Source: Bacteroidales bacterium (lineage in GTDB: Bacteria > Bacteroidota > Bacteroidia > Bacteroidales > B18-G4). Taken from it: DNA of 64,000 nt. Below are positions 8,784 to 16,356 of the stretch, piece by piece (position 1 is the first letter of the stretch; each line of letters begins with the position of its first letter). The notes under the pieces are model-generated. The model was not told the origin of the DNA. It searched no databases and saw only the letters and a program-made list of their open reading frames with translations. The position numbers and the translations under genes were made by a program. Where the stretch lies: assembly GCA_018400295.1 (NCBI GenBank), contig JAGYMZ010000008.1:1-64000 (forward strand), given 5' to 3'.

Positions 8784-9227
8784 ATGATCCTTGAAATTAT
8801 TTTAGCACTGGCCGGCCTGTTTGGCATATTCTGGTCGATACGGTCGAAGCAGATCATCCCGACCATCATCACCCTGGGCATGGTTGTGGGCATTATTTTT
8901 GTCCTATACCCACCGGAGTGGAATGCCGATGCGGGCTTTTATGTTTACTTGTTCTTCACATTGGTCGCGATGTTGTATGGGTTGATCATCCGGGGGCCCG
9001 GCCTATACCAGCGCCTGGTGATCGTTTTGATGGCCCTTCCTGTGTTCCTGCACTGGCTCTTTGTCATGAACCACTGGCCCGGCAATACGACCCTGCTTAT
9101 GATCCTCCCGGTCATCGTTTTTATCGCCGGCTTGTTCCATGCCCGGAAGTTCCGGAACGAAATGGGTTTCCTTGTGATCCTGTTTGCCGATGCGGTCACG
9201 GTGCTGCTGGAGCAATGGGTGTTTTAA
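8784..9227 (+). CDS. Small polytopic membrane protein of unknown function
   Basis: A 147-residue protein from the ATG at 8784 (MILEIILALAGLFGIF). The frame stays open upstream to a GTG at 8628, but that stretch lacks membrane-protein features and overlaps the htpG promoter region. It has about five hydrophobic helices, with short polar loops such as YPPEWNADAGFY and MNHWPGNTT. I do not recognise the family. Its TAA stop touches the ATG of the next gene (methyltransferase), so the two are probably co-translated. The tight coupling hints at a shared transcript rather than a shared pathway. Confidence 0.7.
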   Translation: MILEIILALAGLFGIFWSIRSKQIIPTIITLGMVVGIIFVLYPPEWNADAGFYVYLFFTLVAMLYGLIIRGPGLYQRLVIVLMALPVFLHWLFVMNHWPGNTTLLMILPVIVFIAGLFHARKFRNEMGFLVILFADAVTVLLEQWVF

Positions 9228-10403
9228 ATGATTGCCAAACCTGAAAAAGACCGGATACTGGATGAGGTGGCCGGCTGGCTGAAAGCGAAAAAAGTGGTCA
9301 GGATCACCCTGAGCCGACCTGTTCATAAGAAATCCGGCCTGAAAAATGTGTATGTCCGCCCGGTGAGGATCCGGGGCCTGGACCTGTATTCTTTTACATA
9401 CAGGCATCCGGAACGGGATGAGGTCAAAAACCATGATCCGGCTGTATCCCGTGAAAAGATCGGCGGACTCCTGGAACATGTTTTCAGGAATATGCATGTG
9501 TATACGCTTGAGCAGGACCTGGAGGTACGCATCGATAAAAACGGAACATATGCCCTGAAAACATCGGCCCCTTCTTTTACTTCTTTGCCGGAGGTTTCGC
9601 ACGACCGGAAAAAGAAGCGGTGGATCACCACCGCAGACAACCGCTATTTGCGTGAACTGGGCGTGACGGACCCGGCCGGCCGGGTGATCCCTTCCAAAGC
9701 GGATAAGTTCCGGCAGATCCAGAAATTCGTGGAGATCATCGATGGACTGATGGAAAAGGTACGTCTGAAGCAACCGGTTCACGTGACCGATATGGGGTCC
9801 GGAAAAGGTTACCTGACCTTTGCATTGTATGATCACCTGGTGCATAACCGGAATATGGATGTCCGGATGCGCGGGGTGGAACAACGGCCCGGACTGGTGG
9901 CTGAGGGAGACCGGATCGCAGCCGCAACCGGATTCGGGCACCTGGAATTTATGCAGGGAAGCATTCTGGATCATGAACCGGGACCGCTGGATGTTCTGAT
10001 CGCCCTGCATGCCTGCGATACGGCCACCGACGATGCGATTTTCATGGGCATGCAGAGCCAGGCAAGCCTGATCCTGACGGCCCCGTGCTGTCACAAGCAG
10101 GTGCGCAGGGATATGGAAAAGAATACCGCCGGATCCCCCGTCCTGGATTATGGCATATTGATGGAAAGGCAGGCGGAGATCCTGACCGATGCCATACGGG
10201 CCCTGATCATGAATTATTACGGGTACGAAACGCAGATATTTGAGTTCGTCTCTACGGAGCATACACCAAAAAATGTGATGATTTCCGGCATATATAAAGG
10301 CAAGCCTGCCAACCGTGAAAGCATCCTGGAGGAGATCGGGCGACTGAAAGCGCATTACGGCATTCAACAGCATTATCTGGAAACTTTGATCCCGGGATCC
10401 TGA
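9228..10403 (+). CDS. SAM-dependent methyltransferase, METTL25/Trm13-like PCCH type
   Basis: A 391-residue protein with an uncharacterised N-terminal half (about 1-160) and a class I methyltransferase domain. Motif I is VTDMGSGKGYLTFAL (residues about 187-200), then GVEQRPGLV (acidic loop of motif II) and IALHACDTATDDAI (about 258-271). The TAPCCHK segment (PCCH at 286-289) is typical of a family of methyltransferases that includes METTL25/RRNAD1 and Trm13-related RNA enzymes. The substrate is therefore likely RNA, but this is inferred. The gene starts directly after the stop of a small membrane-protein gene. A long reading frame on the opposite strand across this gene is a shadow. Confidence 0.82.
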   Translation: MIAKPEKDRILDEVAGWLKAKKVVRITLSRPVHKKSGLKNVYVRPVRIRGLDLYSFTYRHPERDEVKNHDPAVSREKIGGLLEHVFRNMHVYTLEQDLEVRIDKNGTYALKTSAPSFTSLPEVSHDRKKKRWITTADNRYLRELGVTDPAGRVIPSKADKFRQIQKFVEIIDGLMEKVRLKQPVHVTDMGSGKGYLTFALYDHLVHNRNMDVRMRGVEQRPGLVAEGDRIAAATGFGHLEFMQGSILDHEPGPLDVLIALHACDTATDDAIFMGMQSQASLILTAPCCHKQVRRDMEKNTAGSPVLDYGILMERQAEILTDAIRALIMNYYGYETQIFEFVSTEHTPKNVMISGIYKGKPANRESILEEIGRLKAHYGIQQHYLETLIPGS

Positions 10404-10608
10404 CCGGTGCCCTGATATGAACCTGGCGGGTGGCTTGTCCCTGAATGCCACAAGCGTGCGCTGCTGAATACCGGTGCATATTTTAACCTGTTCGGTGAAC
10501 GAATATATTTCGTAATTTAGCATTTTCGGGATCCGCCCAAAGCCGGGTAAGCGTCTGAGGTATTGCGGACCATGCAACAAAGGGAACCTAACAAAAATAC
10601 ATAGCGCT

Positions 10609-11628
10609 ATGAAAAATACTGATTGGGGTAAATTGCCTTTTGGCTATTTTAAAACGGATTACAACGTCCGTGTTTATCACCGCGATGGAAAATGGGGGGA
10701 GATCGAAGTCCATTCTTCCGAATATGTATCCATTCATATTGCCGCCACCTGCCTGCATTATGGCCAGGAGGCCTTTGAGGGCATGAAGGTGTTTCAGGGC
10801 AAGGATGGCAGCATCCGCGTTTTCCGCTGGGAAGAAAATGCCGCGCGCATGCGTAGTTCTGCCGACGGCATTATGATGGCCCCGGTGCCGGATGAACTGT
10901 TCTGGGATGCCATGGTCAGGGTCGTGAAACTGAATAGGAAGTATGTCCCGCCTTATGGGACCGGTGCCGCCCTTTATGTGCGCCCCCTGTTGATCGGCAC
11001 AGGACCGCAGGTGGGTGTGAAGCCGGCTACGGAATATATGTTCATGATCTTTGTTGGTCCGGTGGGGCCGTATTTCAAGGAAGGCTTCAATCCGGTTAAA
11101 ATTCAGCTGGTCAGGGATTACGACCGTGCGGCTCCCCAGGGTACCGGGCAAATTAAGGTGGGCGGTAATTATGCTGCCAGCCTGAGGCCTGCTTCCAGGG
11201 CTAAAGAGGAAGGCTTTGCATCGGTCCTTTTCCTGGATTCCAAAGAGAATAAATACATCGATGAGGCCGGCCCCGCGAACTTTTTCGGCATCAAAGGAGA
11301 TACCTACGTAACGCCGGATTCCAGCACCATCTTGCCTTCCATTACCAATAAAAGCATCCGGCAGCTGGCGGCCGATATGGGCATGACCGTGGAAATGAGG
11401 CATGTTCCCGTGGAAGAGCTTGAAGAATTCGATGAAGTGGGGGCCTGCGGCACGGCGGCCATTATTTCCCCCATATGCCAGATCCATGACCGTGAAACCG
11501 GGAAGGAATATAACTATTGCAAGGACGGCAAGGCCGGCCGGAAGTCTACGGCCCTTTACAACAAACTGCGAGCCATTCAGTATGGGGAAGAACCGGACCC
11601 CTACGGCTGGATTACAGTGATAGAATAA
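10609..11628 (+). CDS. ilvE: Branched-chain amino acid aminotransferase
   Basis: PLP-dependent enzyme that transfers the amino group between glutamate and 2-keto acids of leucine, isoleucine and valine. The 339-residue length and motifs fit the type II (eukaryote-like) BCAT group of fold type IV: HYGQEAFEGMK (residues 50-60), RVFRWEENAARM, YVRPLLIGT, and GTGQIKVGGNYAAS with the Schiff-base lysine at K183. The C-terminal EVGACGTAAIISPI segment binds the cofactor phosphate. No neighbouring ilv genes are present. The 205-nt gap upstream has no gene I can support, and a strong terminator-like hairpin follows the stop. Confidence 0.97.
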   Translation: MKNTDWGKLPFGYFKTDYNVRVYHRDGKWGEIEVHSSEYVSIHIAATCLHYGQEAFEGMKVFQGKDGSIRVFRWEENAARMRSSADGIMMAPVPDELFWDAMVRVVKLNRKYVPPYGTGAALYVRPLLIGTGPQVGVKPATEYMFMIFVGPVGPYFKEGFNPVKIQLVRDYDRAAPQGTGQIKVGGNYAASLRPASRAKEEGFASVLFLDSKENKYIDEAGPANFFGIKGDTYVTPDSSTILPSITNKSIRQLAADMGMTVEMRHVPVEELEEFDEVGACGTAAIISPICQIHDRETGKEYNYCKDGKAGRKSTALYNKLRAIQYGEEPDPYGWITVIE

Positions 11629-11636
11629 AAATAGCG

Positions 11637-11665
11637 GCTGTCTCAAAAAGAGGCAGCTTTTTTTT
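11637..11665. terminator. Bidirectional intrinsic terminator between ilvE and pyrF
   Basis: An 8-bp stem (GCTGTCTC-type left arm at 11637-11644, GAGGCAGC right arm at 11650-11657, one G-U pair) with an A-rich 5-nt loop is followed by eight or more T residues on the plus strand. It lies between convergent ilvE and pyrF stops and can serve both directions, though the T-run favours ilvE. Confidence 0.8.
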
Positions 11666-12494
11666 ATAGTATTTCGTGTTTCCTCAACAAAGCGGCCATC
11701 CTTTTCTGGAGCTTCTCCGCTTCCTGCCGTGCCTTTTCGGCAAAATCCCCGGCGTCCGAAGCATAGAGAATGCTACGGGATGCATTGATGATCAATCCGC
11801 AGTCGCGGGTTATCCCATGTTCCACCACTTCTTCCAGACTTCCGCCCTGTGCACCCACACCCGGCACGAGAAGAAAATGTTCCGGGACGTATTTGCGTAT
11901 GTACGACAACATATCGGCCCGGGTTGCCCCGGCAACGTACATCATGTTTTCCGTGCTGCCCCATTCCGGGGATCTCTGGAGTACCTTTTCAAATACCCTG
12001 TCGTTATCAATGCCAACACGCAGTGCCTGGAAATCCCCGGCGCCGGGATTGGAAGTCAGGGCCAGCAAGACAACCCATTTGCCTTCATACTCCAGGAACG
12101 GGGTAATGGAGTCCTTTCCCATGTAAGGGGACAGGGTTATGGCATCAAAGTCCATTTTCCCCAGGAAGGCAATGGCATATTGCTTTGAAGAATTGCCGAT
12201 GTCACCCCTCTTGGCATCCGCGATCGTGAAAAGATTGTCCTGCCGTTTCAGGTAGGCAATGGTTTTTTCCAGGCTTTTCCAGCCCTCCGATCCGCGGCTT
12301 TCATAAAAGGCCGTATTGGGCTTGTATGCAACGGCCAGGTCATGGGTGGCATCGATGATGGCCTTGTTGAATGCAAAAACCGGGTCTTCTTCCGACATCA
12401 GGTGGCGGGGGATCTTTTCGATATCCGAATCCAGTCCGATGCACAAAAAAGACTGCCTGGCGCGTATGGTTTGAATGAGTTCGTTTCTGTTCAT
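11664..12494 (-). CDS. pyrF: Orotidine 5'-phosphate decarboxylase
   Basis: Final step of de novo UMP synthesis, conversion of orotidine monophosphate to UMP. The 276-residue protein belongs to the longer type 2 PyrF group: it begins NRNELIQTIRARQSFLCIGLDSD, with catalytic text IADAKRGDIGNSS (D93, K95) and the phosphate-binding VPGVGAQGG segment. AYKPNTAFYE is also typical. The start is the ATG at 12494. It follows the encapsulin gene on the same strand, separated by 78 nt that contain a small hairpin with a T-run, so it may have its own promoter. No other pyr genes are close. Confidence 0.96.
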   Translation of the reverse strand: MNRNELIQTIRARQSFLCIGLDSDIEKIPRHLMSEEDPVFAFNKAIIDATHDLAVAYKPNTAFYESRGSEGWKSLEKTIAYLKRQDNLFTIADAKRGDIGNSSKQYAIAFLGKMDFDAITLSPYMGKDSITPFLEYEGKWVVLLALTSNPGAGDFQALRVGIDNDRVFEKVLQRSPEWGSTENMMYVAGATRADMLSYIRKYVPEHFLLVPGVGAQGGSLEEVVEHGITRDCGLIINASRSILYASDAGDFAEKARQEAEKLQKRMAALLRKHEIL

Positions 12495-12548
12495 GCTTGT
12501 ATGTGTTTTCCCTGTTTAACGGCAAACCATCACCGGTGCCATTTCAGG

Positions 12549-12565
12549 AAAAAGTTGTGTGCAAC
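12549..12565 (-). terminator. Possible weak terminator after the encapsulin gene
   Basis: On the minus strand a short GTTG-CACA-CAAC hairpin (12554-12565) is followed directly by five T residues, 8 nt after the encapsulin stop. The stem has only four base pairs, so strength is doubtful. Confidence 0.35.
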
Positions 12566-12572
12566 CCTCCGC

Positions 12573-13373
12573 TTACCTGGCGTTGTCGAACACCATCACC
12601 GCTTTTGGTTCAAAGATCTGGAAGGTGAAGGTTTCGGTGAAATACAACTTGACAAATTCTTCGTCGTGCGATTCGTATCCGATGGACAGGTCCTGACCCA
12701 GCGTCATGACCAGGTCTTCCGTGGTATCCTTGACCATAAGGGCCCCGTCAATGTTGGTGTTTTCAATGATCTGCCCTTCGATGATCTCCCTTACCTGACG
12801 TTGCAGGGGATAGCCCGGCGAGTTGCTGATGAGCTTGTGCCATTTCTTGGGATTGATCACCAGGGTATAGGGGCCCGTAATGGTTTCCCTTTCGAAGCGC
12901 GTTACCGCTTCCGAGATCGCTTTAAGGAATTCGTGGGAGTTATCCGGCAGGGACAGGTGCTCGAATTCAGAAGCCGGGAGCAGTCCTTCGATGCCTGCGG
13001 ATTTAAGCCCATGGTAGATGGCCCTTTCTTCAAATTCGGATATTTTGCAGGCTGCTTCGGCCACCGGGTCCAAATCCACATCTTCGGCTCCCCTTTCCAG
13101 GTTGTCAAGTTCCCAAATGTTCAGTTTGAAGGGAATGCGGGGTTCGATCAGAGGCAATACCTGGCGGATGCCGTATTTGACTTCCCCTTCCTGGTTTTCA
13201 GGAATATCCAGCTTGCCTGTGGATACAGACGATGCTTCAAATCCGTGGGGCCCGTCGATGGTGACGAATTTTCTTGCGGTGAGCAAAGATTTGAAAGCCC
13301 TTTTGGCTTCTTCGTTAATTTCTTCCCATCCTTTTTCTGTGATCGGTGCTAAACTCTTTTTAAATATATCCAT
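12573..13373 (-). CDS. Family 1 encapsulin shell protein
   Basis: Self-assembling HK97-fold protein that forms a hollow nanocompartment enclosing cargo enzymes. The 266-residue length and motifs fit linocin-M18/family 1 encapsulins: an N-terminal MDIFKKSLAPITEKGWEEIN helix (which lines the lumen and binds cargo peptides), ARKFVTIDGPHGFE, PRIPFKLNIWELDNLERGAED, a VTRFERETITGPYTLVINP segment and a C-terminal ESHDEEFVKLYFTETFTFQ. The 12-nt gap to the upstream ferritin-like gene defines a two-gene cargo/shell operon. The compartment is expected to store iron and protect from oxidative stress. T number cannot be read from sequence. Confidence 0.97.
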   Translation of the reverse strand: MDIFKKSLAPITEKGWEEINEEAKRAFKSLLTARKFVTIDGPHGFEASSVSTGKLDIPENQEGEVKYGIRQVLPLIEPRIPFKLNIWELDNLERGAEDVDLDPVAEAACKISEFEERAIYHGLKSAGIEGLLPASEFEHLSLPDNSHEFLKAISEAVTRFERETITGPYTLVINPKKWHKLISNSPGYPLQRQVREIIEGQIIENTNIDGALMVKDTTEDLVMTLGQDLSIGYESHDEEFVKLYFTETFTFQIFEPKAVMVFDNAR

Positions 13374-13385
13374 TGTTTCCTCCGC

Positions 13386-13730
13386 TTACTTTGAATTTTT
13401 AATACCAAGATCTGATCCGTTTTTTCCATGATCTTCCTGTTCACCTTCTTCCAGTCCGGTTATGTCTCCTTCGGTGAAAAGGTATGTGCGCAACTCCTCA
13501 TCCCATCCGGGCATGTTCCTGCGCAGCCATTCCAGGGTCATGCAGGCGTGTTCGATCTCTTCGTCACGGTTATGGGCCATGATCTTCCTCAGTTGCTCAT
13601 CATCCGAAAGGTCCACCCGCTGGTGGTACCAATCCACGGCCTCAATTTCTTCCTTCAGGCTGTTGAGCGCCCGGGTAAAATTCCTTGTTTCTTTGCTCAA
13701 TTCGTTTGCTGGTTCGTGATAATCTGACAT
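13386..13730 (-). CDS. Encapsulated ferritin-like protein (EncFtn) with cargo-loading peptide
   Basis: Ferroxidase cargo of the encapsulin. From the ATG at 13730 the protein has 114 residues. Residues 1-90 match the two-helix EncFtn domain, with putative di-iron ligands E28, E58 and H61 (LKEEIEAVDWYHQR and HNRDEEIEHACMTLEW) and the conserved W34/Y35 near the entry site; numbering by analogy to the R. rubrum protein. A Gly/Glu-rich linker leads to the C-terminal tail SDLGIKNSK (106-114), which resembles the canonical SDLGIGSL cargo-loading peptide. EncFtn monomers form a decameric ring and oxidise Fe(II) that is then stored in the shell. The longer upstream in-frame start is not needed. Confidence 0.94.
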   Translation of the reverse strand: MSDYHEPANELSKETRNFTRALNSLKEEIEAVDWYHQRVDLSDDEQLRKIMAHNRDEEIEHACMTLEWLRRNMPGWDEELRTYLFTEGDITGLEEGEQEDHGKNGSDLGIKNSK

Positions 13731-13905
13731 AGGTTGAATTTTTAATTGCATGTACATAAAAATACAATATGGACAGGCGGTTTAAAACAGCCTGATATAT
13801 GATTGTTGATGTGTCACGGGCAACAGGGTTTTTACACTGCCGGTGGCAGGACCCGCCCGCAACCCTTTATCTGTTATATAATATACAATTAAATGCATGA
13901 TTTGT

Positions 13906-14982
13906 TTACGTATCGGCCAGTTCTTCTTTTAGGCGTTCTGCATTTTCAGCCAGTTGCAACTGGTCTATCAATTCATCGATGTTCCCGTCGATAATGCTTT
14001 GCAGGTTGTAGATCGTTAGGTTGATCCGGTGGTCGGTCACCCTCCCCTGAGGCCAGTTATAGGTGCGGATCTTGGCTGACCGGTCGCCGGTCGACACCAT
14101 GGTTTTGCGTTTGGATGAAATATCGTCGAGATACTTTTTATATTCCATTTCGTAAATCCTGGATCTCAATACCCGCATGGCTTTTTCATAATTCTTGATC
14201 TGTGATTTCTGATCCTGGCAGGTCACAACGATGTTGGTCGGAACGTGGGTGAGGCGTATGGCCGAATAAGTGGTGTTGACCGATTGCCCACCGGGGCCGG
14301 AGGAGCAATAGGTGTCTTTGCGGATGTCTTCCTGTTTGACTTCCACATCGAATTCTTCTGCCTCCGGAAGGACGACAACAGAGGCGGCAGAGGTATGCAC
14401 CCGTCCCTGGGTTTCCGTTTTGGGTACACGCTGGACCCGGTGTACACCGGATTCAAATTTCAGCCGCCCGTATACCTTTTCCCCGGTGACGTTGAATACT
14501 ATTTCTTTGAAACCTCCCGCCGTACCTTCGGTTTCACTGACCGGCTCGATCTTCCATTTTTTGTTTTCGCAGTAGCGGGAATACATCCGGTAAAGGTCAC
14601 CGGCAAATATGCTGGCTTCATCACCCCCTGCACCGGCCCGTATCTCCACAATGGCGTTTTTCTTATCCTGCGGGTCGGCCGGAATGAGCATGTACCGGAT
14701 CTCTTCTTCCAGTTGTTCTTTCTCGGAACTGAGCTTCTCCATTTCATCCCTGGCCATTTCCCTGAAATCGCTTTCCTTTTCTGTTTTCAATATTTCATGG
14801 GTGGATTCCAGGTTTCCCAGGATGTCTCTATATGTATGGTAGGCCTCGACGATGGGCTGCAATTCCTTATGATCCTTATTTAGCTTAATATACCGTTTCA
14901 TATCCGACATGGCCGACGGATCGTTCATTTCCTCTTCAATCTTTTTATACCGCTGATATATGCCTTCTAATTTATCGAGCAT
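13906..14982 (-). CDS. prfA: Peptide chain release factor 1
   Basis: Class I release factor that reads UAG and UAA and triggers peptide release. Length is 358 residues, normal for RF1. The GGQ catalytic motif is in SSGPGGQSVNTTYS (G231-G232-Q233). The RF1-type stop-codon tripeptide P-x-T is in VQRVPKTETQGR and reads P187-K188-T189, where most RF1 proteins have A or V in the middle. Domain 1 helices (about 1-105) are complete. A TACCTTTG promoter box lies in the gap to purM, about 20-30 nt before the start. A 148-nt gap to the next gene downstream shows no other gene. Confidence 0.96.
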   Translation of the reverse strand: MLDKLEGIYQRYKKIEEEMNDPSAMSDMKRYIKLNKDHKELQPIVEAYHTYRDILGNLESTHEILKTEKESDFREMARDEMEKLSSEKEQLEEEIRYMLIPADPQDKKNAIVEIRAGAGGDEASIFAGDLYRMYSRYCENKKWKIEPVSETEGTAGGFKEIVFNVTGEKVYGRLKFESGVHRVQRVPKTETQGRVHTSAASVVVLPEAEEFDVEVKQEDIRKDTYCSSGPGGQSVNTTYSAIRLTHVPTNIVVTCQDQKSQIKNYEKAMRVLRSRIYEMEYKKYLDDISSKRKTMVSTGDRSAKIRTYNWPQGRVTDHRINLTIYNLQSIIDGNIDELIDQLQLAENAERLKEELADT

Positions 14983-15007
14983 TACGCATCCCTTTCTTTT
15001 GGAGGTG

Positions 15008-15015
15008 CAAAGGTA
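15008..15015 (-). promoter_or_regulatory. Bacteroidota -7 box for prfA
   Basis: Minus-strand TACCTTTG, an exact match to the TAnnTTTG element, lies 25 nt before the prfA start and just after the purM stop. Predicted leader is about 18 nt. No clear TTG -33 element is visible. Confidence 0.5.
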
Positions 15016-15024
15016 GGAAATTTA

Positions 15025-16197
15025 TCAGGAATAGAGGAATTCGCCGTGATTTGTGCGGATGGTAAGCCGGCTGTTCCGGGCTTCTTCTGTGTGTCCGATG
15101 ACCTTTGCCTCCACCTCGTACGAAGCGGCTGTTTCAATGATCCTTTCGGCACATGCTTCCCGGGCATAGATCTCCATACGGTGCCCCATGTTGAATACCC
15201 GGTACATCTCTTCCCAGGATGTTCCGGATTGTTCCCGGATGAGACGGAACAGCGGGGGTACTTCAAACATGTTGTCCTTGATGATGTGCAGCTTGTCCGC
15301 AAAGTTCAGCACCTTTGTCTGGGCCCCGCCGCTGCAATGTATCATGCCGTGTATGTTTTTGCGGTCATATTCCAGGATGTCGCGGACCACCGGTGCATAG
15401 GTGCGGGTGGGGGAGAGCAGCAGCTTGCCAATGTCCGTGCCCGGGATGCCGGAGGGGTCGGTCAGTTTCTTTTTGCCGGAATAGGCCAGGTTTTTTGGTA
15501 TTTGGTTGTCGAAGCTTTCGGGGTACTTTTTCCGGTAGGATCTGTGAAGGACATCGTGGCGGGCCGAAGTCAGCCCGTTGCTTCCCATGCCCCCGTTGTA
15601 GCGCTCCTCGTAAATAGCCTGTCCGGAGGATGACAGTCCGATGATCACATCCCCGGGCATGATCTTGTTCTCCAGGATCTTTGACCGTTTGGTGCGGGCC
15701 GTGACCGTGGAATCCACCACAACCGTCCGAACCAGATCGCCCACATCGGCGGTTTCCCCCCCGGTGAGATAAAGGCCTATGCCATAGCGTTCCATCTGAC
15801 GGGTGAATGCGGCTGTGCCTTCTATGATGGCTGCGATCACTTCGCCGGGGATCAAATGCTTGTTCCTTCCGATGGTGGAGGATATCAGGATGTTGCCGGT
15901 GATGCCCACACACAGCAAGTCGTCCGTGTTCATAACGATGGCATCCTGCGCAATGCCCTCCCATACCGAAAGATCCCCGGTTTCCTTCCAGTACATATAG
16001 GCAAGGGACGATTTTGTCCCGGCACCGTCGGCATGCATAACGTTGCAATAATCTTCATCCCCGCCGAGCATGTCCGGCATGACCTTGCAGAAGGCATTGG
16101 GGTAAAGCCCTTTATCCAGATGATGGACGGCTGCGTGTACATCTTCCTTGGTGGCGGAGACCCCGCGGGCATTGTATCGTGAATCCTGATCTGTCAT
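15025..16197 (-). CDS. purM: Phosphoribosylformylglycinamidine cyclo-ligase (AIR synthetase)
   Basis: Closes the imidazole ring of purine biosynthesis, converting FGAM to AIR with ATP. The 390-residue length is longer than E. coli PurM (345), as is common in Bacteroidota. Recognisable segments include NVMHADGAGTKSSLAY, MNTDDLLCVGITGN, the TGGETADVGDLV loop and IIGLSSSGQAIY. The C-terminal part carries MIHCSGGAQTKV and RVFNMGHRMEIYA. The start is the ATG at 16197. It is separated from the OmpA gene by 120 nt that hold an imperfect direct repeat, and from prfA by a short gap with a promoter box. Confidence 0.95.
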   Translation of the reverse strand: MTDQDSRYNARGVSATKEDVHAAVHHLDKGLYPNAFCKVMPDMLGGDEDYCNVMHADGAGTKSSLAYMYWKETGDLSVWEGIAQDAIVMNTDDLLCVGITGNILISSTIGRNKHLIPGEVIAAIIEGTAAFTRQMERYGIGLYLTGGETADVGDLVRTVVVDSTVTARTKRSKILENKIMPGDVIIGLSSSGQAIYEERYNGGMGSNGLTSARHDVLHRSYRKKYPESFDNQIPKNLAYSGKKKLTDPSGIPGTDIGKLLLSPTRTYAPVVRDILEYDRKNIHGMIHCSGGAQTKVLNFADKLHIIKDNMFEVPPLFRLIREQSGTSWEEMYRVFNMGHRMEIYAREACAERIIETAASYEVEAKVIGHTEEARNSRLTIRTNHGEFLYS

Positions 16198-16239
16198 GGT
16201 GCATCGTGTTTTGTTTAGGGGTCAGGGCATCCTGGTTAC

Positions 16240-16356
16240 AGGATCATTCTTATCATGGAAACATCAAGTTGCATCATATCCGGGGCAAAAATTGCCTTAT
16301 CCCTTCAGGATAAAGGATCATTCCTTATATTCAAACGTCAGTTGCATCATATCCGG
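16240..16356. repeat. Imperfect 44-bp direct repeat spanning the 3' end of the OmpA gene
   Basis: Two copies, 16240-16283 and 16314-16356, with a 74-bp period. They share AGGATCATTC(C)TTAT at the left and a 17-bp identical block (AGTTGCATCATATCCGG) at the right, with a diverged middle. The right copy contains the stop codon and last codons of the OmpA-family gene; the left copy lies wholly downstream of it. It looks like an old tandem duplication of the gene tail. Confidence 0.75.

Noticed and set aside
9003-10580. Long open frame (525 codons) on the minus strand across the methyltransferase gene
   Set aside because: It covers a gene with clear SAM motifs on the other strand, is rich in His/Pro/Arg/Gln with no fold or family pattern, and has no suitable neighbours.
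10588-11646. Open frame (352 codons) antisense to ilvE
   Set aside because: It runs almost the whole length of a strongly conserved aminotransferase gene and has no recognisable domain; codon structure of ilvE explains it.
12342-13352. Open frame (336 codons) on the plus strand across encapsulin and pyrF start
   Set aside because: It is antisense to two well-defined genes, and the translation has no family motifs.
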